64,000 nucleotides of DNA from Methanomassiliicoccaceae archaeon UBA421 (GCA_002498365.1 DAHB01000002.1:47702-111701); one strand, 5' to 3'; positions 1 through 8,579 are shown, counted from the first letter of the stretch. Translations and numbers: made by a program. Notes: a model not told the origin generated them from the letters alone.

Positions 1-237
1 CAGAGAGGCGCCCTTTCTCAGACGGTCTATCTCCGAGGCCGGCATCTCTATGACGCATGCGTCGTATCCGGCCACGATCTCCGCGTAAAGGGACTCTCTC
101 TTCTTCGGTGTAAGCTTCTTAGAATCCCTGACGCCCATGGAGGCCAATCCCTCATCGCCGTCCGTACGGACGATCCCCACGACGAGGGGCCCCATGACCG
201 AACCTCTGCCCGCCTCGTCGATTCCGCAATATGCCAT
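1..237 (-). CDS. rnhB: Ribonuclease HII, N-terminal part (gene runs off the left edge)
   Basis: Only the first 79 codons are in the window. RNase HII removes RNA from RNA/DNA hybrids and cuts at misincorporated ribonucleotides. The translation starts MAYCGIDEAGRG, the family signature carrying the first catalytic Asp and Glu, and a DSKKLTPKKRE stretch, also diagnostic, follows near residue 39. The ATG at 237 is preceded on this strand by GGTGAT three bases upstream. The gene diverges from mptA, and the AT-rich block at 268-279 can serve as TATA box for both. The identification is firm; the rest of the gene lies outside the window. Confidence 0.95.
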   Translation of the reverse strand, partial: MAYCGIDEAGRGSVMGPLVVGIVRTDGDEGLASMGVRDSKKLTPKKRESLYAEIVAGYDACVIEMPASEIDRLRKGASL

Positions 238-267
238 CAAATCACCAATATACCAGAAAAAAGGTAA

Positions 268-279
268 CCATATATAATT
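268..279. promoter_or_regulatory. Shared TATA element between rnhB and mptA
   Basis: The block around TATATAATTT is nearly symmetrical. It lies about 30 bases from each of the two start codons (ATG 237 leftwards, ATG 309 rightwards), so one element could drive both genes. This is read from sequence and spacing only. Confidence 0.5.
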
Positions 280-308
280 TAAGTGAGGTCGTGCCTACAG
301 AACAGAAC

Positions 309-1193
309 ATGAATTTAAAGTGCGATGTCCAGTACGGAAAGGCCGACATGGGCTTCAGGTTGACCCGAGTTGGTGTTACCGGCGTCAGAAAACCCATAAT
401 CGTCAAGAGAAAAGGGGTAAACAACGAGCTCAACAGGGCCCTGAACTGTAGCATCGATATTTTTGTCGACCTTCCCGCAGAGCAGAAAGGCTCCCACATG
501 TCCAGGAACGTCGCGGTTCTCACCGACGTCGTCCTAGAAAGCATATCGAAGCCCGTGGCGGGCCTGGAGACGGTGGCCGCCGACATGTGCAAAAGGCTTC
601 TCGTACACCATGAGTACGCCCAGGTGACCGGCGTCTACATAACGACCAACTACTTCAAGCCCAACATCACCCCCAACGGAAGGGAGACCTATGAGGTCTA
701 CAAGCTGATCGCAAAGGCCACCGCCGTCCGCGGCGAAGGCGTGCGCAAGACGATAGGCGCCGAGGTCATCGGAATGACCGCATGCCCCTGTGCGCAACAG
801 ACTGTTACCGAGATCATGGAATGCGTCGGCGGGTCACCGGTAATATCCCACAACCAGAGGAACATATGCACCGTGACCGTCACCACCGGCGAGGAGGAAG
901 AGGTCGAGGCCGATACTCTGATAGACCTGGTCGAGGCGTCGTTCTCGTCGCCGACCTACGAGCTCCTGAAGAGGGAGGACGAGGGGATGGTGGTCATAAA
1001 CGCTCACAAGAACCCCAAGTTCGTCGAGGATGTGGTCAGGGGCGTGCTGAAAAGGATGGTCGAGAATTATCCCGAACTTCCGGACGACGCCGAGATCATG
1101 GTCAGGAGCGAATCCGAAGAATCGATCCACAAGCACAACGCGTTCGCCCAGAGGGAAGCCACGATGGGAGAGCTTAAAGAAGAGGCCGAGTGA
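309..1193 (+). CDS. mptA: GTP cyclohydrolase MptA (archaeal type, FolE2/COG1469 family)
   Basis: Converts GTP to 7,8-dihydroneopterin 2',3'-cyclic phosphate, the first step of tetrahydromethanopterin/sarcinapterin synthesis; the family is Fe(II)-dependent. The 294-residue protein begins with the family pattern DVQ...LTRVGV and has the GMTACPCAQ motif near residue 156 carrying the metal-binding Cys. The frame is open back to 231, but that stretch overlaps the rnhB start and the TATA box at 271-280. I therefore use ATG 309, about 30 bases after the box; GTG 291 is the alternative. Presence of MptA fits a methanogen or other pterin-using archaeon. Confidence 0.92.
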   Translation: MNLKCDVQYGKADMGFRLTRVGVTGVRKPIIVKRKGVNNELNRALNCSIDIFVDLPAEQKGSHMSRNVAVLTDVVLESISKPVAGLETVAADMCKRLLVHHEYAQVTGVYITTNYFKPNITPNGRETYEVYKLIAKATAVRGEGVRKTIGAEVIGMTACPCAQQTVTEIMECVGGSPVISHNQRNICTVTVTTGEEEEVEADTLIDLVEASFSSPTYELLKREDEGMVVINAHKNPKFVEDVVRGVLKRMVENYPELPDDAEIMVRSESEESIHKHNAFAQREATMGELKEEAE

Positions 1194-1194
1194 T

Positions 1195-1965
1195 TCACTC
1201 GGCCGCCTCTTCTATCGTTTCAAGTTTCTTTTCGAGTATCGAGATGTCGCAGACGTAGATGTCATCGGGCAGCTCCATGTCCTCCAGGCATCCGACCCAG
1301 TATACAACGACGCCGGGCCCGAATATCTGAGTGTACGGCACGAGCTGCTTGCGCGCGTTGAACCTGAACTCGATATTGTCTCCGAAAGAGGCCTTGCTCT
1401 CGATCCAGTATATCTTCTTGCCCTCGTACATCATCGGCTTGTCCAGAAGGCTGTCGGGGGTCTTCTCGAACTCCCCGCGCAGTTCGTTCTCGGTCCTGTA
1501 CCCGATCCCCTGTCCGTTCAGCCAGTTCTGCAGCAGTTCCTCTCCCCATTCTCCTCGCTCTTTCTGTTTCTGGGTGCCGTACGGGGAATAGATCAGATCG
1601 TTCTCCGTGACCTCCCTCAGCTCGTCGGCGGTCTCCCTGCTTTCGAGCTTGTCAGGGTCCCTGACGAACTCCCAGAACTGCTTCTTGGAAGCCCCGTCCT
1701 CCTGAAATATCATCATCGCAGTGAGTATAGGAGGGAAACGGTTCCTTTCGGCGATCTCCATGAGGGTCTTTCCCTTCTTCCAGTCCTTGAGCATGAACTT
1801 CGCGTTCTTTTTGACGACGTAGAAACGTTTCTTGACGTCCCTCGAGGTCTTCTGCGTGAACAGGGACTCGAGCATCCTCCTGTCGTATCCCTCCGACTCG
1901 AACGTTTTGACGTCCGCGGCGGTCTTCAGACCGTTATATATCCTCTTGTATTCGGCGTAGTCCAT
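1195..1965 (-). CDS. TPD-motif protein, archaeal homolog of CDIN1 (C15orf41)
   Basis: A 256-residue protein of the family named for its Thr-Pro-Asp motif, here KTPDSLL near residue 168, followed by WIESKASFG near 190. That arrangement (an acidic residue, then E-x-K on a strand) resembles a restriction-endonuclease-like fold. The N-terminal half is lysine-rich and helical, as in a DNA-binding region. The human homolog is linked to congenital dyserythropoietic anemia type I and is thought to act on chromatin or DNA; its archaeal role is unknown. The gene ends one base after mptA (convergent) and lies just after the oxidoreductase gene (start 3320) on the same strand. Confidence 0.8.
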   Translation of the reverse strand: MDYAEYKRIYNGLKTAADVKTFESEGYDRRMLESLFTQKTSRDVKKRFYVVKKNAKFMLKDWKKGKTLMEIAERNRFPPILTAMMIFQEDGASKKQFWEFVRDPDKLESRETADELREVTENDLIYSPYGTQKQKERGEWGEELLQNWLNGQGIGYRTENELRGEFEKTPDSLLDKPMMYEGKKIYWIESKASFGDNIEFRFNARKQLVPYTQIFGPGVVVYWVGCLEDMELPDDIYVCDISILEKKLETIEEAAE

Positions 1966-1970
1966 CTTAA

Positions 1971-3320
1971 TCAGCCGCTAAGGTTGCGTACTAGGTCCTC
2001 TGCTGCCGCGAGCACGACGTCTCTCACCATGGAGGTCGGCGGACAGTAGGCGTTCTCTGCCTTGGCAAGGAAGTCCTCGGCGGTCGTTCCGAAAAGGACG
2101 GCCGAAGTGAGCCAGTTGATGCGGCCCGTGGCGTCCTCTCCTGCAAGGATCTGCGCCCCCACGATCCGGTGGGAGCATCTGTCGGCGGATATCTTGACCA
2201 CGAGCCTTTTTCCTCCCGGAGAGTATCTGGCTCTCGTAAATCCTTCCGCCTTGCCTTCTGCGACGGAGATCCCGTACCAGGACGCAAGGCCCTGCGACAG
2301 CCCGGTGCCGGCGATCTGTATGTCGCCGATGACGCTGACCCACGGGCTGGCCGTCGCTCCGAAGACCGCGCGGTCCCCGGCGGCGTTCCTTCCGGCGACG
2401 TCGCCCTCCTTCACTGCGGAAGACCCCAGCTGGCTCATGGTCGGGCCGGGCATCGCCGCCGACTGGCACTGTATAAGGTCGCCTGCAAGGAATATGTCGT
2501 TCACCAGGCGCCCCCTCCTGTAGGGCTGCAGGGTGGGCGAGACAGCAACGGCTCCCAGCTGGCCGATGTCGAGCCCTAGCTCCTTCGGTATGTCAAGGTT
2601 GGCGCGCACGCCTGTGGCGAATATCACCATTCCGCAGGGATAGTCCTTGCCGGCGGCCCTGACGCCGGTCACTTTATCGTCTCCGAGGACCGCCTCCACA
2701 GGCGCCTTCAGGACGATCTTCACGCCCATTTCCTCAAGGTGCTTCTGGACGGGCACGGCCATGTCGGAGTCTGCTATGCGCGGGATAACCTGGTCCATCA
2801 TCTCTATGACGGTGACATCCTTCCCCGAATTTCGCAGCGCGACGGCCATCTCCAATCCGATGACGCCTGCGCCGGCGATGACGACCCTGTCGGTCCCCTT
2901 CATGCAGGCCTCTATGTCCTTCCCGTCCCTGACGGTCCTTACCGTGAAAACTCCTTCGAGGCCCACTCCGGGGATGGGCGGGACGAAGACCCTCCCGCCG
3001 GTGGCGATGACCAGGGAGTCGTACGGGTACCTTTTTCCGCCCGCCGCGACCTCTTTCGCGTCCGCGTATACGGATTCGACCTTGGTACGGGTCAGGACGG
3101 TGATGTTCTTTTTTTCCGAATAATACGCCGCATCATGCATGACGATACGGTCCCAGCTGTTCTTCCCTTCGAGGACCCAGGGTATGGCGCAGGGTGAATA
3201 TGCGATGTCCTCGTCTTCGGTGATCACCGTAATCTCAGAATCAGGATCAAATTTTCTGGCCGAGGATGCCGAAGTCATGCCGGCGGCCCCCGAGCCTATG
3301 ATTATTATTTTTTTAGCCAT
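1971..3320 (-). CDS. FAD/NAD(P)-dependent disulfide oxidoreductase (NADH oxidase / CoA-disulfide reductase family)
   Basis: A 449-residue flavoprotein. The N-terminal dinucleotide fold has GSGAAG at residues 9-14. The redox-active single Cys is Cys44 in SPCAIP, as in CoA-disulfide reductases and NADH oxidases. A second Rossmann motif (AGAGVIG) is near residue 148, an FAD-binding FLAGD near 290, and the dimerisation domain forms the C-terminus (residues about 325-449). Likely roles are oxygen/peroxide detoxification or reduction of low-molecular-weight disulfides or polysulfide; the sequence does not decide. Start ATG 3320 follows a palindromic AT-rich promoter (3341-3360) and is probably leaderless. 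Confidence 0.85.
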   Translation of the reverse strand: MAKKIIIIGSGAAGMTSASSARKFDPDSEITVITEDEDIAYSPCAIPWVLEGKNSWDRIVMHDAAYYSEKKNITVLTRTKVESVYADAKEVAAGGKRYPYDSLVIATGGRVFVPPIPGVGLEGVFTVRTVRDGKDIEACMKGTDRVVIAGAGVIGLEMAVALRNSGKDVTVIEMMDQVIPRIADSDMAVPVQKHLEEMGVKIVLKAPVEAVLGDDKVTGVRAAGKDYPCGMVIFATGVRANLDIPKELGLDIGQLGAVAVSPTLQPYRRGRLVNDIFLAGDLIQCQSAAMPGPTMSQLGSSAVKEGDVAGRNAAGDRAVFGATASPWVSVIGDIQIAGTGLSQGLASWYGISVAEGKAEGFTRARYSPGGKRLVVKISADRCSHRIVGAQILAGEDATGRINWLTSAVLFGTTAEDFLAKAENAYCPPTSMVRDVVLAAAEDLVRNLSG

Positions 3321-3340
3321 GTGGCTTACCGGACGGGGGA

Positions 3341-3360
3341 TTAATATCGACTGATATTAA
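3341..3360. promoter_or_regulatory. Perfect 8-bp inverted repeat over the divergent promoter
   Basis: TTAATATC (3341-3348) and GATATTAA (3353-3360) are exact reverse complements separated by GACT. The palindrome lies between the oxidoreductase (start 3320, left) and the acetyltransferase (start 3401, right). It coincides with the only TATA-like sequence there, so it may be a bidirectional promoter, an operator, or both. Confidence 0.55.
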
Positions 3361-3400
3361 CGTTTCCTGGCGCGAAGAATCCTGCGAGGGCCTCCCGGAC

Positions 3401-3691
3401 ATGGAAAACGATATTATCGCGCAACACGGTCGCAGGGTTATGGTCATAGACGTAGGGCACGATGAGGGGGGCTGCGTATTCAAGATATACGTAGACGGGG
3501 AAGAGGCCGGGTACCTTTCATACGATATGGATGCTGGCACATTGGATATAGAGCATACGGTCGTAGATCCACTCTTCAGAGGCCGTGGCCTGGGCAGGGT
3601 GTTGGTCGAGGCCGCCGTCGAGTATGCAAAATGCAGGAGCGTGGAGGTACGTCCCTTCTGCTCCTACGCCAGAGTCCTCATGGAAAGGTGA
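3401..3691 (+). CDS. Small GNAT-fold N-acetyltransferase (NATD1/YjdJ-like)
   Basis: A 96-residue protein matching the short GCN5-related family with little beyond the acetyl-CoA core. It has a GxLDIEHTVVDP strand, the pyrophosphate-binding loop RGRGLGRVLVEAAVEYA (residues about 60-76) and a C-terminal V(R)PFCSYA stretch containing the conserved Cys. No substrate is known for this family. The protein is full length. It diverges from the flavoprotein over a perfect palindrome. Confidence 0.8.
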   Translation: MENDIIAQHGRRVMVIDVGHDEGGCVFKIYVDGEEAGYLSYDMDAGTLDIEHTVVDPLFRGRGLGRVLVEAAVEYAKCRSVEVRPFCSYARVLMER

Positions 3692-3771
3692 TCCCGACGG
3701 GCCCGGACCCGCATCCGGGCCGTCCGCAATCAGGAAAGAATATAACGCAGACTGCGTTTGGTCGTCTGGAT

Positions 3772-4761
3772 ATGAAGGAAAGGAACCCATCGGAACCGGA
3801 GGCGGTTTGGAAGGAGAAAGACGTTTCGTCAGGCAGGACCGTAGATGCGATGGTGGCCATCATGCGGACCAGCGGATGCCGCTGGGCGAAGGCAGGGGGC
3901 TGCACAATGTGCGGATACAGGGAGGCCTCGCTTCCCCAGACCACGGAGTCGGACCTGATGTCCCAGGTGGACCGCATTATCGAGAGGTACAAAGGCGAGC
4001 CGTTCGTCAAGTTCTACACTTCGGGCAGCTTCCTGGACACAGGAGAGATACCTGTAAGTGTCAGGGAAAGGATCTTCGACGAGTTCTCGGAATGCGAGAG
4101 GATACTTGTGGAGAGCCGCCCCGAGTTCGTCAACGAAGAAACGATCGGGTCTCTACCCAAGACCGCCACCGTGGCTCTGGGGCTCGAGAGCTCAGACCCC
4201 GAGGTACTCCGCAGGTCCGTCCACAAGGGCTTCACCCCCGCCGAAAGCAAGAGGGCCGGGACCGCGGTCCGGGACGCAGGGCTTTCCGTGAGGACCTACC
4301 TGTTGCTCAAACCAATATACCTGACGGAGGGCCAGGCAATTGAAGATTCCGTCCGCTCCGCACTTTTCGCGGACCCCTGGTCCGCCGAGATATCCATAAA
4401 CCCGCTGAACGTCCAGTTCGGCACCCAGACCGAAAGGCTGTGGAAGCGCGGGGAGTTCAGGGCACCTTGGATATGGTCCCTTATCGAGGTCTTCAGACGT
4501 CTGTCCGGAAACATAAGTGCCAGGCTGATGTCTTCTCCCTCGGGCGGAGGCTCCCAGAGGGGTGTTCACAACTGCGGTGAATGCGACCGCAGGGCTCTTG
4601 ACGCGGTCGAGAAGTTCTCATTCTCACAGGACGTCAGGGACCTCGACGTCGCCTGCGCCTGCGTCGAAAAGTGGAAAGATTACCTCAGAGCCGAGAAGAT
4701 GCTGGGTACCTCGGCCGACCTCGAAAGGGGCATAATTAATGACCTGGCACTTAGGATGTGA
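3772..4761 (+). CDS. Archaeosine biosynthesis radical SAM protein RaSEA
   Basis: A 329-residue radical SAM protein of the Elp3-like branch. Cys36, Cys44 and Cys47 in SGCRWAKAGGCTMCGYR form the iron-sulfur site. RaSEA works with ArcS to turn the lysine adduct of preQ0 at tRNA position 15 into archaeosine (G+). The family's LVESRPEFV and LGLESSDPEVLRRSVHKGF segments are present, and a pair of late cysteines (CGECDRRA, CACVEKW) ends the protein. The frame is open from 3631, but ATG 3772 follows a TATAAC box (3741-3746), so I use that start. Its 3' end overlaps an upstream open extension of the following small gene. Confidence 0.9.
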   Translation: MKERNPSEPEAVWKEKDVSSGRTVDAMVAIMRTSGCRWAKAGGCTMCGYREASLPQTTESDLMSQVDRIIERYKGEPFVKFYTSGSFLDTGEIPVSVRERIFDEFSECERILVESRPEFVNEETIGSLPKTATVALGLESSDPEVLRRSVHKGFTPAESKRAGTAVRDAGLSVRTYLLLKPIYLTEGQAIEDSVRSALFADPWSAEISINPLNVQFGTQTERLWKRGEFRAPWIWSLIEVFRRLSGNISARLMSSPSGGGSQRGVHNCGECDRRALDAVEKFSFSQDVRDLDVACACVEKWKDYLRAEKMLGTSADLERGIINDLALRM

Positions 4762-4765
4762 GGAT

Positions 4766-5092
4766 ATGGTTGACTACGATATCAAGAAAGGATGGGCAGG
4801 AAAGATCGAGGGCGAAGGACTCGAGAAACTGATGACTGAAACGTTCGGGAACGCCCACAAGAAAGGCGGTGCGATAGTATCGAAGTACGGTGTGCTCGAG
4901 GCGATAGAGGCCGAGATGACTTCGAAGTCGATACTGCGCGTCGAGACCGCTAACGTCTCCGGACCGATGACCGACGACGATATTCTGGATACGAAGAGGA
5001 AGCTCAACGCTTTCGTCGAGGCCGCCACGGGATTCGATGTCAAGGCGCGCAAGAAGCGTGCCCAGGACAAGGCCAAAAAAGGTCTCCTCTGA
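4766..5092 (+). CDS. Small conserved protein, DUF5611-like
   Basis: A 108-residue acidic/basic alpha-beta protein without signal peptide or membrane segment. It begins MVDYDIKKGWAGK and ends with a lysine-rich tail. I recall this as a small family of unknown function found in Thermoplasmata (DUF5611), but cannot verify the match. The frame opens at 4739 inside RaSEA; ATG 4766, four bases after the RaSEA stop, is the sensible start, preceded by a GTGAGG element. The spacing indicates cotranscription with RaSEA. Confidence 0.6.
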   Translation: MVDYDIKKGWAGKIEGEGLEKLMTETFGNAHKKGGAIVSKYGVLEAIEAEMTSKSILRVETANVSGPMTDDDILDTKRKLNAFVEAATGFDVKARKKRAQDKAKKGLL

Positions 5093-5341
5093 CAAACCAA
5101 ACTCTCCTGTCCCATTTTTCATATATGGGCGGCAGGAGGATTTAAGTACAACATGGGAATACCATCGCTAGATTGGACAATATGATGTCCGACCAGACGC
5201 ACGGGCTATGCGATTGCATCCCATGCTCGCCCCGCGAAAACATGATTTTGGGGCCGAACAGGCGTCACGGTCGGAATATCCAGACGTTCCGTCGATTAAG
5301 ACAGCGAGGTTAGCGAAGAGACCCTCGCGGGAAGTGAAAAA
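5093..5341 (+). promoter_or_regulatory. Promoter and long leader of the ribosomal protein operon
   Basis: These 249 bases hold no gene. A T-run (CATTTTTCAT, 5113-5122) may end the preceding transcript. GATTTAAGTA (5140-5149), preceded by purines, is a good TATA box and predicts a transcript start near 5175, that is about 165 untranslated bases before rpl3. Just upstream of the start, GCGAGG and CCTCGC flank a 12-base loop (about 5305-5330), and the weak ribosome-binding sequence GGAAGTGA follows immediately. A structured leader at this place could serve feedback control of the operon. Confidence 0.5.
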
Positions 5342-6340
5342 ATGTCACAGAGGAGACGTCCTAAGAGAGGATCCAGGGCCTACGGCCCTAGGAAGAGAGC
5401 GCAGGCACAGAGGCCCAGGTTGGACTCTTGGCCAGAGGTCGGCGGGTCCCCCAAGATACAGGGATTCGCAGGCTATAAGGCCGGGATGACGCATGCCTTC
5501 ATCGTCGACAAGCGCGTAAAGAGCACCACATCAGGAATGGAGGTCCAGACCCCGGTAACCGTTATCGAGGTCCCCCCCATGAAGATCGCAGCGGTGAGAT
5601 TCTATGAGAACAGCACGCTCGGCCTGAAGACCGCCGGCGAAGTATGGGCCAACGACCTGGACCCCCTTCTCGAAAGGAAGATGAGGGTGCCCAAGGAGCA
5701 CACGGCCGAATCTTTCGCCAGGTATGACGGTCTGGACACAGAGGACATACGTGTTCTCGCATACACCCAGCCCAAGCTCGTCAGCGGAGTGCCCAAGAAG
5801 GTCCCCGAGCTCATGGAGCTGAGGATCGGCGGAGGAACCATCGCAGAGAGGCTCGCCTACGCCAAAGGGATCCTGGGAAAAGAAATGACAGTGACCGACT
5901 TCGCCCCGGAGGGAGCGTTCGTCGATGTAATAGCGATCACTAAAGGGAAGGGATTCCAGGGCGCTACCAAGCGCTGGGGGGTCAAGCTTCTGTCCCACAG
6001 GAACAGCAAGCACCGCCGCATGATCGGTAACCTCGGACCCAAGAGGCCCGGATACGTAAGGGGAACCGTCCCCATGTCCGGTCAGATGGGATACCACCAG
6101 AGGACCGAGTTCAATAAGAAGATAGTCAAAGTAGGAGAAGAGGGCGCCGAGATCAACCCGAAGGGCGGCTTCCTCAACTACGGAGAGGTAAGGAACACCT
6201 ACATCCTCGTGCGCGGCTCCGTTCCGGGACCCACCAAGAGGATAATCAGGCTGAGAGATGCAACAAGACTGCCCAAGAAGGCGGACACGGGTGTACCCGA
6301 GATAACATATGTGTCCACCGAATCCAAGCAGGGGGCATGA
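5342..6340 (+). CDS. rpl3: 50S ribosomal protein uL3
   Basis: A 332-residue archaeal L3. The basic N-terminus (MSQRRRPKRGSRAYGPRKRA) and the central loop carrying KGKGFQG and GTVPMSGQMGYHQRTEFNKK are diagnostic. The protein binds near the start of domain VI of 23S rRNA and reaches toward the peptidyl transferase centre. It is the first gene of the operon; ATG 5342 follows GGAAGTGA. Its stop overlaps the rpl4 start by ATGA. Confidence 0.98.
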   Translation: MSQRRRPKRGSRAYGPRKRAQAQRPRLDSWPEVGGSPKIQGFAGYKAGMTHAFIVDKRVKSTTSGMEVQTPVTVIEVPPMKIAAVRFYENSTLGLKTAGEVWANDLDPLLERKMRVPKEHTAESFARYDGLDTEDIRVLAYTQPKLVSGVPKKVPELMELRIGGGTIAERLAYAKGILGKEMTVTDFAPEGAFVDVIAITKGKGFQGATKRWGVKLLSHRNSKHRRMIGNLGPKRPGYVRGTVPMSGQMGYHQRTEFNKKIVKVGEEGAEINPKGGFLNYGEVRNTYILVRGSVPGPTKRIIRLRDATRLPKKADTGVPEITYVSTESKQGA

Positions 6341-7113
6341 GGATGAAACAGACAAATGTTTACAATGTACGCGGAGAGGTCTCCGGCAAGACGGACGTTC
6401 CCGCAGCCTTCGAGACCACGTTCAGGCCGGACATCATAAAGAAGGCCGTCCTCGCCGCCGCCGCCAATTCCAGGCAGCCCTACGGACCCAACAAGGGATC
6501 CGGGCAGAGGCACTCCGTCAGCACATGGGGGAAGGGACGCGGAGTCTCCCGTGTCCAGAGGATAAAGGACGGAAGGAAAGGAGCGCAGTCCCCCAACAAC
6601 GTTTCGGGACGCAGGGCTCACCCCCCGATGCCCGAGAGGAAATGGGAACAGAAGATCAACAAGAAGGAGCTGGCGATCGCACGCAGGTCTGCACTCGCAG
6701 CCACAGGCGATGTCGAATGCGTCAAGACCCGCGGTCACAAGTTCGACGACTCCGTATCATTCCCGATCGTGGTCGAGGACGCCTTCCAGGAGATCGCGAC
6801 CACCGCGGAGGTGGCCGAGTTCTTTGATAAGATCGGCATCGGATACGACGTCGACCGCGCCAAGGACGGTACCAAGATCCGTGCCGGAAGGGGAAAGATG
6901 AGGAACAGGAAGTACCGCACCCCGGTGTCCATACTCGTAGTGGTATCGGACAGGGACGTGCCGGTCTTCAAGGGCGCCTCCAATCTGGCAGGCGTCGAGG
7001 TGGAGACCGTCGGCACCCTCAACACGGGCATCCTGGCCCCCGGAGGGGACGCAGGCAGGCTTACGGTGTACACCCAGTCAGCATTCGCAAAGATAGGAGA
7101 GTGGACACAGTGA
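6337..7113 (+). CDS. rpl4: 50S ribosomal protein uL4
   Basis: A 258-residue archaeal L4, which lines the peptide exit tunnel. The tunnel loop shows SRVQRIKDG...GRRAHPP and RKMRNRKYR-like basic stretches, and the C-terminal globular part NLAGVEVETVGTLN is typical. ATG 6337 overlaps the rpl3 stop by four bases; ATG 6343 (MKQTNVYN) is an equally good alternative start. It is translationally coupled on both sides. Confidence 0.97.
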   Translation: MRMKQTNVYNVRGEVSGKTDVPAAFETTFRPDIIKKAVLAAAANSRQPYGPNKGSGQRHSVSTWGKGRGVSRVQRIKDGRKGAQSPNNVSGRRAHPPMPERKWEQKINKKELAIARRSALAATGDVECVKTRGHKFDDSVSFPIVVEDAFQEIATTAEVAEFFDKIGIGYDVDRAKDGTKIRAGRGKMRNRKYRTPVSILVVVSDRDVPVFKGASNLAGVEVETVGTLNTGILAPGGDAGRLTVYTQSAFAKIGEWTQ

Positions 7114-7391
7114 AGCAGAGCGACGTTCTGATAAGACCGTACGTCACAGAGAAGTCGATGAACCACACGTCCGGCACCCCTACACAGGGATTCAGGGACG
7201 GCAACAAGATCGAGTTCATCGTTCACAGGCAGGCCGACAAGCCGACCATCAAGGCGATCTTCGAGGAGCGCTTCGAGGTCAAGGTCGACAAGGTCTGGAT
7301 AAGGATAGAGAAGGACGGCAAGCACGCCATCATCAAGCTGTCGGAGGGATACTCCGCAGAGGATGTAGGCATGAGGGTCGGAGTATTCTGA
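7110..7391 (+). CDS. rpl23: 50S ribosomal protein uL23
   Basis: A 93-residue L23, the exit-tunnel rim protein that contacts SRP and the translocon. The family pattern IRPYVTEKSM at the N-terminus and FEERFEVKVDKVWI in the middle are clear. I use GTG 7110, which overlaps the rpl4 stop as GTGA; GTG 7101 would add three residues not found in homologs. The small insertion after MNHTS is slightly longer than usual. Confidence 0.95.
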   Translation: MKQSDVLIRPYVTEKSMNHTSGTPTQGFRDGNKIEFIVHRQADKPTIKAIFEERFEVKVDKVWIRIEKDGKHAIIKLSEGYSAEDVGMRVGVF

Positions 7392-7401
7392 GGTGAGATG
7401 A

Positions 7402-8103
7402 ATGGGAAAGAGATTGAGAACACAGAGAAGGGGGCGCGGAACGCCCCTGTACCGCTCTCCCAGCCACAGGCACGTCGACGATGTCAAGCTGCCCCCGACC
7501 AATGAGGGCACGGGCATAATCACCGATCTGATACAGGCGCCCGGCAGAACATGCCCACTTGCCGTTGTCGATTTCGGCGGAAAGTACGACTACCAGCTCG
7601 CGGCCGAGGGAATGAAGGTCGGACAGACGGTCAGTGTCGGCGGCGATACGGTCAGGCCCGGTAACATCACCGTCCTGTCCATGATCCCCGAGGGAACGCT
7701 GGTCCACAACATCGAGGGCAAGCCCGGAGACGGAGGCAAGTTCGTCAAGACCGCAGGCACGTCCGCAACGGTCGTCAGCAGAGGCGACGCGGTCGTCCTC
7801 CAGATGCCCTCGGGCGTGCTCAAGGAGTTCCACCCCACATGTCGCGCGGCGATAGGTATAGTCGCAGGCGGCGGAAGGGTCGACAAACCGCTCGGCAAAG
7901 CCGGCAGCAATGCGCTGGCCCTCAGGTCCAGGTCTAAGGCCAACAAACACGTGAAGGGAATCGCCATGAACGCTGTCGACCACCCCCACGGAGGAGGAGG
8001 CCACCCGCACGTCGGAGGACCGAACTGCCAGAAGAGGACGGCATCGCCCGGACAGAAGGTAGGGTTCATTGCTAAGAAGAAGAGAACCAAAGGTAAGAGG
8101 TAA
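7402..8103 (+). CDS. rpl2: 50S ribosomal protein uL2
   Basis: A 233-residue L2, required for subunit association and peptidyl transferase assembly. It begins MGKRLRTQRRGRGTPLYRSPSHRH and contains the invariant motif NAVDHPHGGGGHPH near residues 192-205, which includes the functional His. ATG 7402 follows GAGGTGAGATGA, a strong ribosome-binding site. One of the minority of genes here ending in TAA. Confidence 0.98.
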   Translation: MGKRLRTQRRGRGTPLYRSPSHRHVDDVKLPPTNEGTGIITDLIQAPGRTCPLAVVDFGGKYDYQLAAEGMKVGQTVSVGGDTVRPGNITVLSMIPEGTLVHNIEGKPGDGGKFVKTAGTSATVVSRGDAVVLQMPSGVLKEFHPTCRAAIGIVAGGGRVDKPLGKAGSNALALRSRSKANKHVKGIAMNAVDHPHGGGGHPHVGGPNCQKRTASPGQKVGFIAKKKRTKGKR

Positions 8104-8107
8104 TTAA

Positions 8108-8569
8108 ATGGCTAGTAAAATAATCCAGGGATCGGCCAAGGCATCCAGGCGCAGGACCAGGAAGAAGGCGTCAGCGATCCAGTCCAGGAGGAAGAAGGAG
8201 TTCCTCTACCGCGGGTTCACGATGGACGAGCTTGTGGTAATGTCCTTCGACGAGATAATCGGACTTCTGCCATCCAGGGCCAGGAGGACGTACCTCCGCG
8301 GTCTCAACTACGAGCAGCAGCTGCTGTTCGACGAGCTGACGACCGCCGAGAAGACGATCAGGACCCACCGCAGGGACCTCCCGATCATACCCCAGTTCGT
8401 CGGAAAGACGGTCGCCGTCTACAACGGCAAAGAATTCAAAGAGGTCGAGATCAAACCCGAGATGATCGGGCACTTCCTCGGAGAGTTCGTGATGAACAGA
8501 AAGACGCCGCAGCATTCGGGACCCGGTGTCGGTGCGACAAGGTCCTCGAAGTTCATGCCGCTGAAGTGA
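8108..8569 (+). CDS. rps19: 30S ribosomal protein uS19
   Basis: A 153-residue S19, slightly long because of a basic N-terminal extension. The core is diagnostic: the DLPIIPQFVGKTVAVYNGKEF segment and the C-terminal HFLGEFVMNRKTPQHSGPGVGATRSS-type tail that reaches the decoding centre. The start lies four bases after the rpl2 stop. Confidence 0.96.
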   Translation: MASKIIQGSAKASRRRTRKKASAIQSRRKKEFLYRGFTMDELVVMSFDEIIGLLPSRARRTYLRGLNYEQQLLFDELTTAEKTIRTHRRDLPIIPQFVGKTVAVYNGKEFKEVEIKPEMIGHFLGEFVMNRKTPQHSGPGVGATRSSKFMPLK

Positions 8570-8579
8570 GGTGAAGATG

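Noticed and set aside
5531..6355. Leftward 274-codon open frame over rpl3 and similar long antisense frames (e.g. 11039-12148, 12786-13901)
   Set aside because: They lie antisense to clear ribosomal protein genes and have no conserved motifs or start signals.
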